Shown here piece by piece: positions 1 to 6,168 of a DNA stretch of 11,436 nucleotides. This DNA is from an uncultured Pseudomonadota bacterium (GTDB taxonomy: Bacteria > Desulfobacterota_B > Binatia > UBA9968). The DNA lies in NCBI GenBank assembly GCA_946478635.1, contig CAMLCX010000117.1, forward strand, positions 1 through 11,436. The letters are read 5' to 3'. The position numbers and the translations under genes are program-made. The notes below the pieces were generated by a model. That model worked only from the letters and a program-made list of their open reading frames with translations, ran no database searches and had not been told where the DNA came from. Numbering within the stretch: the stretch's first letter is position 1; each line of letters begins with the position of its first letter.

Positions 1-447
1 GTGCCCGGGGCGCCGCCGATTCCGTTCAAGATGTGCAAAGAAATGGTCCAATGGGGCTACGAGAAATACGTGCGCGAGCATACACTTGAAGTCGGTTGGA
101 CGAAGGAAAATATCGAGCAAAACCCAGATAGGGTGGAACGCTTTTTAAAGATTCGCAATCAGAACCTGCCGACGTTGGAGGATTACCTGCGCCATGTCGT
201 GGCTCGGCAAGCCTGCGATCTAAGCGCGCGCATCGGCGAGATCAGGCAGCCAACGCTGGTGCTGGTCGGCGAGCATGATCACGGCTCGGCGACCGGCGCG
301 TCGCACCGCGTCGCTGCCGAGGCAATGGCGAAAGAATTACCGAACGGACAGTTCACCGTGATTCCGAATGAAGCGCACAATTATTTCATGAGCAATCCGG
401 ATAAAGCCCACGAACTAATTAGAGCGTTCCTAGCATCAAGCCGGTAG
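1..447 (+). CDS. alpha/beta hydrolase, C-terminal part (5' truncated by window edge)
   Basis: This is the last 148 codons of an alpha/beta hydrolase fold protein; the frame is open at base 1, so the GTG there is probably internal rather than the true start. The segment QPTLVLVGEHDHGS around residues 82-95 is the typical strand-loop carrying the acid of the catalytic triad (D93 is the likely acid), and NEAHNYF carries the likely catalytic histidine, H126. The nucleophile elbow (G-x-S-x-G) is not in the visible part and should lie upstream of the window, which fits a normal family length of roughly 260-290 residues. The final residues (a helix ending in IRAFLASS) are typical of the C-terminal helix of the fold. 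Substrate cannot be read from this fragment; hydrolases of this kind act on esters, lactones or ring-cleavage products. The VOC gene follows on the same strand after 79 nt. Confidence 0.85.
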   Translation: MPGAPPIPFKMCKEMVQWGYEKYVREHTLEVGWTKENIEQNPDRVERFLKIRNQNLPTLEDYLRHVVARQACDLSARIGEIRQPTLVLVGEHDHGSATGASHRVAAEAMAKELPNGQFTVIPNEAHNYFMSNPDKAHELIRAFLASSR

Positions 448-463
448 TTTATATTCTCCGGTT

Positions 464-494
464 CTTGACAAGTCTTAAAAGTCCGACTTACAAG
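464..494 (+). promoter_or_regulatory. candidate sigma70-type promoter (and imperfect hairpin) before the VOC gene
   Basis: A perfect TTGACA lies at 465-470. With an 18-nt spacer it is followed by TACAAG at 489-494 (4 of 6 matches to the -10 consensus), which would start transcription near 501, upstream of the GGGAGG ribosome site of the VOC gene. The same bases form an imperfect inverted repeat: CTTG 464-467 with CAAG 491-494, and AAGTC 470-474 with GACTT 485-489, around a 10-nt loop. The -35 match is good, the -10 is weak, and the stem is too AT-rich to act as a strong terminator of the upstream hydrolase. Confidence 0.35.
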
Positions 495-526
495 TAACTA
501 CATTCCCAATCTCTGCGGGAGGCGCA

Positions 527-1345
527 ATGATGTTCGCAAAAATTCGCCATGTGGCCATGTACACCCATTGTCACGCTGCCGTCGATAAGTTTTATCAGTC
601 GGTCTTCGGCATGAGACGCATGACCAGCGGAACGCTCGATGAGACCGGCAAACAAAATGCCGGACGCGGCCATATCAGCGACGGAGTCATCGGCCTGGCG
701 ATTTTATCCCGCTATGCGAGCATGCAGTCGGGCATCGATCACTACGGATTCGAGGTCAACGATATCAAGGAATGCGTGCAACGCCTGAAACAACACTATC
801 CGAAAACCATGATCGCCCAGGGGCTTGACTACGTCCCCTTCGCGGGACTGCGCAGCTACGATCCCGCCGGCACCCAGTTCGACATTGCCCAGGCCCACGT
901 CGCCAACGTGCGCGAGGGTTATAACGAATCGGGCTGGGATCAGCCGCGCTGGATCAATCATATTTCGATCCGCGCCGAGAACCCATCGCAGGTCGCCGAG
1001 TTTTACGAAAAAATCTTCGAGCTCAAGGAAGCGGAAACCTATCGCGACGACGGTTCCATCTGCATGACGGATGGAAAGGTAAAGCTGCTGCTCCGTCCAA
1101 GGGATCCGAGCCTCTATCGCGGCTTGCGCGAAGGAGTCGATCACATCGGCTTTAAAGTGGAGAGTCTCGATCGCGTCAAGCAGGATCTGGACGCGCTTGC
1201 CGCCGCCGCGCCTGAAGCGGCGCCGGCTAAACTCGGCGTCGGCGGAAACGGCAAGAAAAACGAGGAAGACTTCCGGCGCTGCTGCCTCGGCCAGTACTTC
1301 ATCGCCGATCCCGACGGTGTGTTGATCGATATGAGCGACCGGTGA
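527..1345 (+). CDS. two-domain VOC (glyoxalase/extradiol dioxygenase-like) protein
   Basis: A 272-residue protein with two vicinal-oxygen-chelate modules, the arrangement seen in type I extradiol dioxygenases and several glyoxalase-like enzymes. Module 1 (about residues 5-125) starts with KIRHVAMYT (H8) and contains GIDHYGFEV (H72) and YDPAGTQFDI (D118). Module 2 (about 142-270) starts with INHISIRA (H145), continues with VDHIGFKV (H206) and ends with ADPDGVLIDM (D268). The paired histidines are in the positions of VOC metal ligands; the third ligand is usually Glu, and both modules show Asp at the matching strand. A GGGAGG Shine-Dalgarno at 517-522 precedes tandem ATG codons at 527 and 530; the second is better spaced, so the protein may begin one codon later. 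A Lys/Glu-containing loop with GGNGKKNEEDF (around residues 240-250) interrupts module 2. The upstream alpha/beta hydrolase could act on a ring-cleavage product, but the substrate is unknown. Confidence 0.85.
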   Translation: MMFAKIRHVAMYTHCHAAVDKFYQSVFGMRRMTSGTLDETGKQNAGRGHISDGVIGLAILSRYASMQSGIDHYGFEVNDIKECVQRLKQHYPKTMIAQGLDYVPFAGLRSYDPAGTQFDIAQAHVANVREGYNESGWDQPRWINHISIRAENPSQVAEFYEKIFELKEAETYRDDGSICMTDGKVKLLLRPRDPSLYRGLREGVDHIGFKVESLDRVKQDLDALAAAAPEAAPAKLGVGGNGKKNEEDFRRCCLGQYFIADPDGVLIDMSDR

Positions 1346-1398
1346 CTTTGCCGGCGCTTAAATTGGAGAGAGAATATCCGTGCTTGACCTGCCGCGAC

Positions 1399-2088
1399 TC
1401 AGTTGAGGGTCCGGGGCGGCGCGTCCGAGTCAAGGTCGATGGGCTCCGCGCCAAGACTCAGCAGATCGACCAGCATCTTTTCCCGGTCTTTTAGATTCTT
1501 CGCTTCGAGCAGCGCCTGCTTCTCCGCCGGATGAAACGGCAGCGACACGGCCAGGAGATTGACCAATTCCAGATCGGAAAACTTTTCCGCCTGCTCGGGC
1601 CGCACCTGCATACCATGGGCTTTGCCGTAGGTTGACAGCGCATCCAAAACCGCGGACCGCTGGCATTGCCAACTCTGCTCTAAATTCCCGTCAGGAAAAT
1701 CTTGATAGATCGCTTTGACGCGGCGATAGCCGCGCTGGAGTTCCAGTTCTTCGCTGAAACGAAAACGATTGACGCCCTTGAGCTGGAGAAAAAAGCGCCC
1801 ATCCGGCAATTTTTCGCACTTCTCGATGTACCCGGCGCAACCGACCTTGTACAAATCGGGCGCAATTTTATCGGCGCCGGGCTGAGGACCGCGATTGTCG
1901 TTCTGCGGCGTGAACGGCTGGATCATGCCAAAAACCTTGCCGCCCTCCAAAGCGTCTTCGACCATGGCTCGATAACGCGGCTCAAAGATATGAAGCGGCA
2001 GCACCGTGCCCGGCAAAAGCATCACGCCGGTCAACGGAAATACGGCTAATATATCCGGAAGATCCATTTGTGGAACGGTCATCGTCAT
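1399..2088 (-). CDS. stand-alone Lon substrate-binding (LAN/PF02190-type) domain protein
   Basis: A 229-residue protein made of the N-terminal domain of the Lon protease and nothing else. The signature FPLTGVMLLPGTVLPLHIFEPRY at residues 17-39, with the Pro-Gly turn and the IFE-x-RY motif, is diagnostic of this family. The AAA+ and Ser-Lys protease modules of full-length Lon (about 800 residues) are absent and no such gene is adjacent. Stand-alone members are widespread; a role in protein quality control or substrate binding is assumed rather than proven. The C-terminal half is helical (EKQALLEAKNLKDREKMLVDLL). GAGG at 2097-2100 lies 8 nt before the ATG at 2088; further in-frame ATGs at residues 3 and 8 are possible starts. 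It is transcribed convergently with the VOC gene, from the promoter at 2113-2141. Confidence 0.88.
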   Translation of the reverse strand: MTMTVPQMDLPDILAVFPLTGVMLLPGTVLPLHIFEPRYRAMVEDALEGGKVFGMIQPFTPQNDNRGPQPGADKIAPDLYKVGCAGYIEKCEKLPDGRFFLQLKGVNRFRFSEELELQRGYRRVKAIYQDFPDGNLEQSWQCQRSAVLDALSTYGKAHGMQVRPEQAEKFSDLELVNLLAVSLPFHPAEKQALLEAKNLKDREKMLVDLLSLGAEPIDLDSDAPPRTLN

Positions 2089-2112
2089 GACTTACGCCTC
2101 GATATGTTTTTC

Positions 2113-2141
2113 GTTATAGGTCAAGGACGGCGGCCGGTCAA
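2113..2141 (-). promoter_or_regulatory. sigma70-type promoter of the Lon-domain gene
   Basis: Read on the minus strand: TTGACC (2141-2136), a 17-nt spacer, then TATAAC (2118-2113). Each hexamer matches the sigma70 consensus in 5 of 6 positions and the spacing is optimal. Transcription would begin near 2106, giving a leader of about 18 nt that contains the GAGG ribosome site. Confidence 0.65.
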
Positions 2142-2262
2142 GGTAGAAGCGCGAGAAGCTGGCTGCCTAAACACCGCCCCCTTGCAATCTACTCGTGCTG
2201 TATTCTAGTTTTAGCAAATCCACGACGTTTGCGCGAAATTGGTTTTTTAAGGGGACACAAGG

Positions 2263-2694
2263 ATGGCGGAGTTTGCGCCGATCGATATCGACAGCGCCAA
2301 AACATTTTTGGCGAAACATCACTGGGGAATTCTGGCAACTCGGCGCCGCAATGGCAGTCTTCAGATGTCGCCGGTGACGGTGGGCCTGGATAGCGCGGGC
2401 CGCGCAATTATCAGCAGCCGCGAGACCGCGTACAAGGTAAATAACCTGCGGCGCGATCCACGGGCCGCGCTATGCGCCATAACGACTTCGTTTCACGGTG
2501 AAGGGTGGGTACAAATCAACGGATCGGCGACAATCATCTCCCTCCCCGATGCGCTCGACACGTTGATCGAACTGCATCGCCAGGCCTACGGCGAGCACAA
2601 AAGCTGGCCTGACTTTCATGAAAGAATGGTCCGCGAAAAGCGCGTAATCATAAGCATCGATATTGAAAGCTCCGGACCAAAAGTTCGCGGCTAA
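2263..2694 (+). CDS. PPOX-class (split-barrel) flavin- or F420-binding oxidoreductase
   Basis: A 143-residue single-domain protein of the pyridoxamine 5'-phosphate oxidase-like split-barrel fold. The order of elements is typical: helix AKTFLAKHHWGILAT (residues 6-20), RNGSLQMSPVTVG leading into strand 2, DSAGRAIISSRETAYKVNNLRRDPRAALCA (cofactor phosphate-binding strand and the K-x-x-N-L-R-R-D-P segment), then GWVQINGSATI. This layout matches the small F420/FMN-dependent PPOX proteins rather than the biosynthetic PdxH. A redox role on an unidentified small molecule is the most that can be said; FMN or F420 cannot be separated by eye. AAGGGG at 2249-2254 is 8 nt upstream of ATG 2263. The YqgE gene begins 18 nt downstream, so the two are probably co-transcribed. 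Confidence 0.85.
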   Translation: MAEFAPIDIDSAKTFLAKHHWGILATRRRNGSLQMSPVTVGLDSAGRAIISSRETAYKVNNLRRDPRAALCAITTSFHGEGWVQINGSATIISLPDALDTLIELHRQAYGEHKSWPDFHERMVREKRVIISIDIESSGPKVRG

Positions 2695-2712
2695 TTCAGG
2701 GACCTTATCTTT

Positions 2713-3351
2713 ATGTTCCGGCCCGCCGATCGCCACCGCGTTGCAACCATTTTTACTTTGGTCGTGACTCTCGTTCTTTTTATCTTTGCCTTTTCTGGAA
2801 AAAAGGCGCCGATGGCCGCAGTACCCGGGCCGTCGATCGCCGGTCAACTGCTGATCGCCACCGACGAGATGAAAGATCCTCGATTCGCGGAAGCGGTGAT
2901 CTATTTGGTCAAACAGGACAGCGAAGGGACTTTGGGCCTGATCATCAACCGGCCGATTGCCCAAGGTGCGATCGATGATCTCCTCAAAGGATTCGGCGCG
3001 GAACCTAAAGGATCCCACCGCGAGATCGTCATCCACTATGGCGGGCCGGTGAGCAGCCGCCAGGGTTTTCTGCTGCACAGCGACGATGTCGCCCTTGAAA
3101 ACTCGATCAGAGCGAAAGATGGCATCGTCATGACCTCGGATACAAAAATAATCGAAGCCATCGCCATGGGAAAAGGCCCGCGGCAATTTATCTTCACTCT
3201 GGGGTATGCCGGTTGGGCGCCGGGACAATTACAAGCCGAGCTGAAGGCGAATTCCTGGTTTGTCATTGCCGCGGACAAAGCGTTGATCTTCGGAGAAGAT
3301 GCCGAAAACAAATGGCGCCGCGCCATGGACAAACGGCAAATACCGTCGTGA
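2713..3351 (+). CDS. YqgE/AlgH family protein (UPF0301) with N-terminal hydrophobic extension
   Basis: The body from about residue 41 is a clear YqgE/AlgH (UPF0301) protein: IAGQLLIATDEMKDPRFAEAV at residues 42-62, GTLGLIINRP around 72-81, YGGPVSSRQGFLLHS near residues 112-126 and LGYAGWAPGQLQAEL in the C-terminal part. These are the conserved motifs of the family, whose biochemical function is not settled. Members are usually about 180-190 residues without a signal sequence. Here an in-frame ATG at 2713 adds a basic segment (RPADRHR) and a hydrophobic stretch of about 19 residues (10-28) followed by GKK, which looks like a signal anchor. AGGGA at 2698-2702 sits 10 nt before that ATG. A second start is possible at ATG 2812 (residue 34), with AAAGG 5 nt upstream, giving a 179-residue protein of ordinary family length. 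I give the long form; the choice is open. Confidence 0.85.
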   Translation: MFRPADRHRVATIFTLVVTLVLFIFAFSGKKAPMAAVPGPSIAGQLLIATDEMKDPRFAEAVIYLVKQDSEGTLGLIINRPIAQGAIDDLLKGFGAEPKGSHREIVIHYGGPVSSRQGFLLHSDDVALENSIRAKDGIVMTSDTKIIEAIAMGKGPRQFIFTLGYAGWAPGQLQAELKANSWFVIAADKALIFGEDAENKWRRAMDKRQIPS

Positions 3352-3401
3352 AATGGCGAGTGCATTGATTTGAATCCACCGTTCTCCGAGGGAGGAGTGA
3401 A

Positions 3402-3824
3402 ATGAAGTTAACAATCGACAAAGCGTCGATCATCGTCGACGCGGCGCTCGCGCACGCGCGCGCCAACAAGATCCGCCCGCTGTGCGTCGCCGTTCTCGAC
3501 GACGGCGGTCATTTGAAAGCGCTCAAGCGCGACGACGGCGCCAGCATCCTGCGGCCGACCATTGCGGTAAGCAAAGCTTGGGGCGCTATCGGCATGGGGG
3601 AGTCGAGCCGTCACTTGGGTACTCGTCTGAAGGAGATGACCGCCTTTCTGGGCGCGCTCTCCGACATGAGCGGCGGCAAGGTCGTGCCTGTCGCGGGTGG
3701 CGTGCTGATCATGGATGGTGACACGATTATCGGCGCGGCGGGTGCCAGCGGTGCCAGTGCCGATGAAGACGAGGCTTGCATCGTCGCGGGCATCAAAGCC
3801 GCGGGCATGGAAAATAAAATATAA
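3402..3824 (+). CDS. GlcG/HbpS family (DUF336) haem-binding-like protein
   Basis: A 140-residue protein covering a complete GlcG/HbpS domain. Family features are LCVAVLDDGGHLKALKRDDGA (residues 27-47), the helix ILRPTIAVSKAWGAIGMG (49-66), GGKVVPVAGGVLIMDGDTIIGAAGASGA (90-117) and the closing helix DEDEACIVAGIKAAG. HbpS of Streptomyces binds haem and senses redox stress; GlcG lies in glycolate operons; most members have unknown roles. There is no signal peptide, so it is predicted to be cytoplasmic. A strong purine-rich ribosome site (GAGGGAGGAG, about 3388-3397) precedes the ATG. The cupin gene begins 20 nt downstream, which suggests co-transcription and a shared substrate or pathway. Confidence 0.87.
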   Translation: MKLTIDKASIIVDAALAHARANKIRPLCVAVLDDGGHLKALKRDDGASILRPTIAVSKAWGAIGMGESSRHLGTRLKEMTAFLGALSDMSGGKVVPVAGGVLIMDGDTIIGAAGASGASADEDEACIVAGIKAAGMENKI

Positions 3825-3844
3825 CCACGAGCGAGGATGCGAAA

Positions 3845-4195
3845 ATGAAAATCACCCGGCTCTATACCGGCAAGGACCTGAAATCTTACTTCGAAGAGAT
3901 CGAGCTCAAGTTCGGCGGAGATCAAAAAATCCTCACCACCGATTCCAGGCCGGCGACGATGGCGGTCTTCCGCTGCGTGCCGCCGGGCACAGTGCTCGAC
4001 CCGCATCCGGCACCGCGCCGCCAGTATCTGATCACCATCTCCGGCTCCTGGGAAATTGAAGCCGGCAACGGCGCCAAAAAAGTTTTTAAAGCCGGCGACG
4101 TGATGCTGGCCGACGACACGACCGGCGAAGGGCACACTTCGCGCGTCCTCGGCAGCGAACCGCATATCTTCATGACCGTACCACTGACGGATTAG
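3845..4195 (+). CDS. small cupin-domain protein
   Basis: A 116-residue protein consistent with a single cupin barrel. Cupin motif 1 is degenerate: PPGTVLDPHPAPRRQYLITISGSWEIEAG (residues about 49-77) keeps one His (the HPAPRRQY region) and the terminal G-x-W-x-x-x, but has Gln where many metal cupins have the second ligand. Motif 2 is FKAGDVMLADDTTGEGHTSRVLG, with a conserved G-D and a histidine in GEGH. A bound metal is therefore possible but not assured. GCGAGG about 9 nt before the ATG serves as ribosome site. It follows the GlcG-like gene closely. The substrate is unknown. Confidence 0.82.
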   Translation: MKITRLYTGKDLKSYFEEIELKFGGDQKILTTDSRPATMAVFRCVPPGTVLDPHPAPRRQYLITISGSWEIEAGNGAKKVFKAGDVMLADDTTGEGHTSRVLGSEPHIFMTVPLTD

Positions 4196-4224
4196 CAAGA
4201 AATGACCGTGCGTTGATGCAGCGA

Positions 4225-4281
4225 CATTGAAGCCTTTGAACTTTGAACGCTTGCACCAACCAGTCCTTCAATGTTCAAAGT
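4225..4281 (+). repeat. interlocking inverted repeats between the cupin and solute-binding genes
   Basis: The 130-nt gap 4196-4325 contains two perfect inverted repeats. CATTGAAG (4225-4232) is complementary to CTTCAATG (4266-4273), and ACTTTGAAC (4240-4248) to GTTCAAAGT (4273-4281). A tandem CTTTGAA repeat spans 4234-4247. The second left arm lies in the loop of the first stem and its right arm outside, so the two stems share base 4273 and can form only alternatively or as a pseudoknot-like fold. No T-run follows, so an intrinsic terminator is not supported. Confidence 0.4.
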
Positions 4282-4325
4282 AAGACCCGAAAAATCGCGC
4301 TTATATAATCTTAGAGGAGCAAAAA

Positions 4326-5258
4326 ATGTTGCGCATCGCCGTCCCTGACCTTGTTTCCAACTCGTACTTTCCCGCCATCGCCGCCGTCGAACTCGGATTT
4401 TTCAAATCGGAGGGATACGATGCCAGCATTGAGCTGTTGTTTCCGATACCCAAGACCTTCGAGGCCTTGCGCGACGGCCAAGTCGACTTTGTCGTCGGCT
4501 CGGCGCACGCAACCCTGCTGGCATTTCCAGAGTGGCAAGGCGCTAAGCTGCTCGCCGCAGTCGGCCAGCATACCTACTGGTTTCTCGTGATCCGGAGCGA
4601 CCTGAAACCTACGCATGGCGATTTGACTATCGTCAAAGGCCTGCGCATCGGCGCCGCGCCGGGCGTCAATCTGAGTTTGCAGCGCATGCTCGTGGAAGCC
4701 GGCATCGACCCGGATAAAAACAACGTGCAGATCATGCCAATACCGGGAGCGGCAGGGCCCAATGTTTCTTTCGGTCTTTCCGCGGCAAAGGCTCTCGAAG
4801 AAGGAAAACTCGACGGCTTTTGGGCCAATGGAATGGGTTGCGAAGTCGCTGTGCGACGCGGCGTCGGCACCATGGTTATCGACGTGCGCCGCGGCGATGG
4901 GCCGCCGGCGGCAAGGGATTACACATTTTCAGCCTTGGTCACCACCGAGAAACGCATCAAAGACGAACCTGAGTCGGCGCGCGCGGCGATCCGTGCCCTC
5001 ATGAAGGCACATAAAGCCCTCAAAGAGAATTTCCAGCGCGCCACCGAAGTTGGCCAAAAGCGCTTTCCACCTTCGGAAGCCGCATTGATCGCCGAGCTCG
5101 TGCGCCGGGACTTGCCCTATTACGATCCACAGATATCTCAAGAGAAGGTGGTAAGTATGAATCGTTTCGCCATCGATATCGGATTGCTGAGTGCCGAGGT
5201 TTCCTATGAGCAGGTCGTGGCCACGCAGTTCAGCCATCTTTGGAAGGAATCCGTCTGA
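4326..5258 (+). CDS. solute-binding protein-like (NMT1/SsuA-type), no signal peptide
   Basis: A 310-residue type II periplasmic-binding-protein fold of the NMT1/THI5/SsuA kind. The opening MLRIAVPDLVSNSYFPAIAAVELGFFKSEGYDASIEL (strand 1 and the G-F-F-x-x-E-G-x-D motif), FEALRDGQVDFVVGSAHATLL (45-65), and KGLRIGAAPGVNLSLQRML are typical, as is GKLDGFWANGMGCEVAVRRG in the second half. Homologues normally carry a 20-30 residue export signal; here the first residue is already in strand 1. Codons between the in-frame TAA at 4281 and ATG 4326 include no ATG, GTG or TTG, and GAGGAG at 4314-4319 is well placed before 4326, so the short start is firm. No ABC permease or ATPase lies nearby. It may be a cytoplasmic ligand-binding protein or enzyme. 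The Cys-rich motif of yeast Thi5 (CCCFC) is absent, so pyrimidine synthesis is unlikely. Confidence 0.85.
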   Translation: MLRIAVPDLVSNSYFPAIAAVELGFFKSEGYDASIELLFPIPKTFEALRDGQVDFVVGSAHATLLAFPEWQGAKLLAAVGQHTYWFLVIRSDLKPTHGDLTIVKGLRIGAAPGVNLSLQRMLVEAGIDPDKNNVQIMPIPGAAGPNVSFGLSAAKALEEGKLDGFWANGMGCEVAVRRGVGTMVIDVRRGDGPPAARDYTFSALVTTEKRIKDEPESARAAIRALMKAHKALKENFQRATEVGQKRFPPSEAALIAELVRRDLPYYDPQISQEKVVSMNRFAIDIGLLSAEVSYEQVVATQFSHLWKESV

Positions 5259-5559
5259 GCGCAGGGAGCCAAACAGCCGAATTGCGACCCGCATTAGGCT
5301 CCCATGATCTTTGCAGTCGGCTCGCAACTATGCCTTCGTAATCCCCCGCCCGTTCCAGGTACTCCGACCGCCAAGGATCGCTGTCGCTGGATCGACATGG
5401 CAGAGTCGCTCCGGCATAATAAGACAGCATTTGTCATAGGCTACGCCCGGGATTAGCGAGAGATGAATCGACGCGAGACCCTGGACCACCCGATCGACCC
5501 AAAGGCCGATCATTGCCGGCAAATTGCCCTAAAAGGGCGAAATTATTGGGAACCTTTCC
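5259..5559. other. 301-nt intergenic region without a convincing gene
   Basis: This gap separates the solute-binding gene from the sigma factor gene. It holds a 7-bp inverted repeat at 5264-5303 and a small GCCCT-AAA-AGGGC hairpin at 5526-5538 just before the ECF promoter. Short minus-strand reading frames exist (5230-5430 and 5328-5522) but neither shows a recognisable motif, and one overlaps the end of the solute-binding gene, so no gene is called. Confidence 0.5.
5264..5303 (+). terminator. possible 3' hairpin after the solute-binding gene
   Basis: GGGAGCC (5264-5270) is the exact complement of GGCTCCC (5297-5303), with a 26-nt loop that holds a smaller TGCG/CGCA stem (5283-5293). It begins 6 nt after the stop codon at 5256-5258. 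There is no T-tract after it, so it could be a transcript-end structure or a Rho-dependent end rather than a classical terminator. Confidence 0.3.
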
Positions 5560-5577
5560 GTGAACAAACCGTCTAAT
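5549..5577 (+). promoter_or_regulatory. ECF-type promoter of the sigma/anti-sigma operon
   Basis: GGAAC at 5549-5553 followed 16 nt later by CGTCTAAT at 5570-5577 matches the general ECF sigma promoter design (GGAAC or TGAAAC, 16-17 nt, CGT core). ECF sigma factors commonly transcribe their own operon. Transcription would start near 5581-5584, which is downstream of the GTG at 5560 and favours ATG 5590 as the working start. Confidence 0.55.
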
Positions 5578-6168
5578 ACCTCTGAATCGATGGCGTCTGA
5601 ATCAATCAGCGATGCTGCATGCGTCCGGCGACTCCAGCGGGGTGATATTGACGCCTTCGAAATCCTCGTGCGCCGGCACGAAAAGACAATTTTCAATCTA
5701 GTTTATCGCATGCTCGGCGATTATGATGATGCCGCTGAGACGTCGCAAGAGGTTTTCCTGTCAGCGTACCGCGCCATCGGCCAGTTTCGTGGTGAAGCGA
5801 ATTTCTCTACGTGGCTTTACCGGATAGCGCTCAATCATGCGACCACGCGCCGTAAAAGCGCCGCTTTACGGCAAAAAAGGTTTGTCGCCATGGACGGCAG
5901 CGATCTGATCGACAATGACCAGATCGGACCGGTGGAGACCCTGGAAAAAAAAGAACTTCGCGAGCGGGTACAGCGAGCACTAAGCGAATTGGAGCCGGAA
6001 GACGCGACGGTGATTCTTTTGAGAGATTTGCAGGACGTTCCCTACGAGGATGTAGCGCGAGTGCTGCAGATTCCGGTCGGCACCGTGAAATCCCGCTTGC
6101 ATCGGGCACGCCAAGCCCTTAAGGCTAAGCTCGCGGTTTATTTTCGAGCGGGAAGGAAGGCCATATGA
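5560..6168 (+). CDS. RpoE-like ECF RNA polymerase sigma factor
   Basis: A 202-residue extracytoplasmic-function sigma factor with only regions 2 and 4. Region 2 covers about residues 29-101: GDIDAFEILVRRHEKTIFNLVYRMLGDYDDAAETSQEVFLSAY (core-binding and -10 reading) and FRGEANFSTWLYRIALNHA. Region 4 (about 135-190) contains LSELEPEDATVILLRDLQDVPYEDVARVLQIPVGTVKSRLHRARQALK, the helix-turn-helix that reads the -35. The sequence is of the E. coli RpoE type, with no C-terminal extension. The GTG at 5560 has only a weak GGGA 8 nt before it, and the promoter at 5549-5577 overlaps it, so ATG 5590 (residue 11) is an equally good or better start; no conserved residue is lost. The stop overlaps the anti-sigma start (ATGA, 6165-6168), indicating translational coupling. 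The gene is probably autoregulated and silenced by the anti-sigma partner until an envelope or redox signal arrives. Confidence 0.93.
   Translation: MNKPSNTSESMASESISDAACVRRLQRGDIDAFEILVRRHEKTIFNLVYRMLGDYDDAAETSQEVFLSAYRAIGQFRGEANFSTWLYRIALNHATTRRKSAALRQKRFVAMDGSDLIDNDQIGPVETLEKKELRERVQRALSELEPEDATVILLRDLQDVPYEDVARVLQIPVGTVKSRLHRARQALKAKLAVYFRAGRKAI

Noticed and set aside
2470..3228. Minus-strand reading frame of 252 codons.
   Set aside because: It covers the PPOX and YqgE genes in antisense; both plus-strand products are clear family members.
4304..4309. Perfect TATAAT upstream of the solute-binding gene.
   Set aside because: It is only 16 nt from the ATG, so transcription would begin within the ribosome site, and no good -35 lies 16-18 nt upstream.
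5230..5522. Two short minus-strand frames (5230-5430 and 5328-5522) that might be a frameshifted gene remnant.
   Set aside because: No recognisable motif, codon-position bias is inconclusive and one overlaps the solute-binding gene. A protein search joining the two frames would decide; a consistent hit across the shift would revive the idea.
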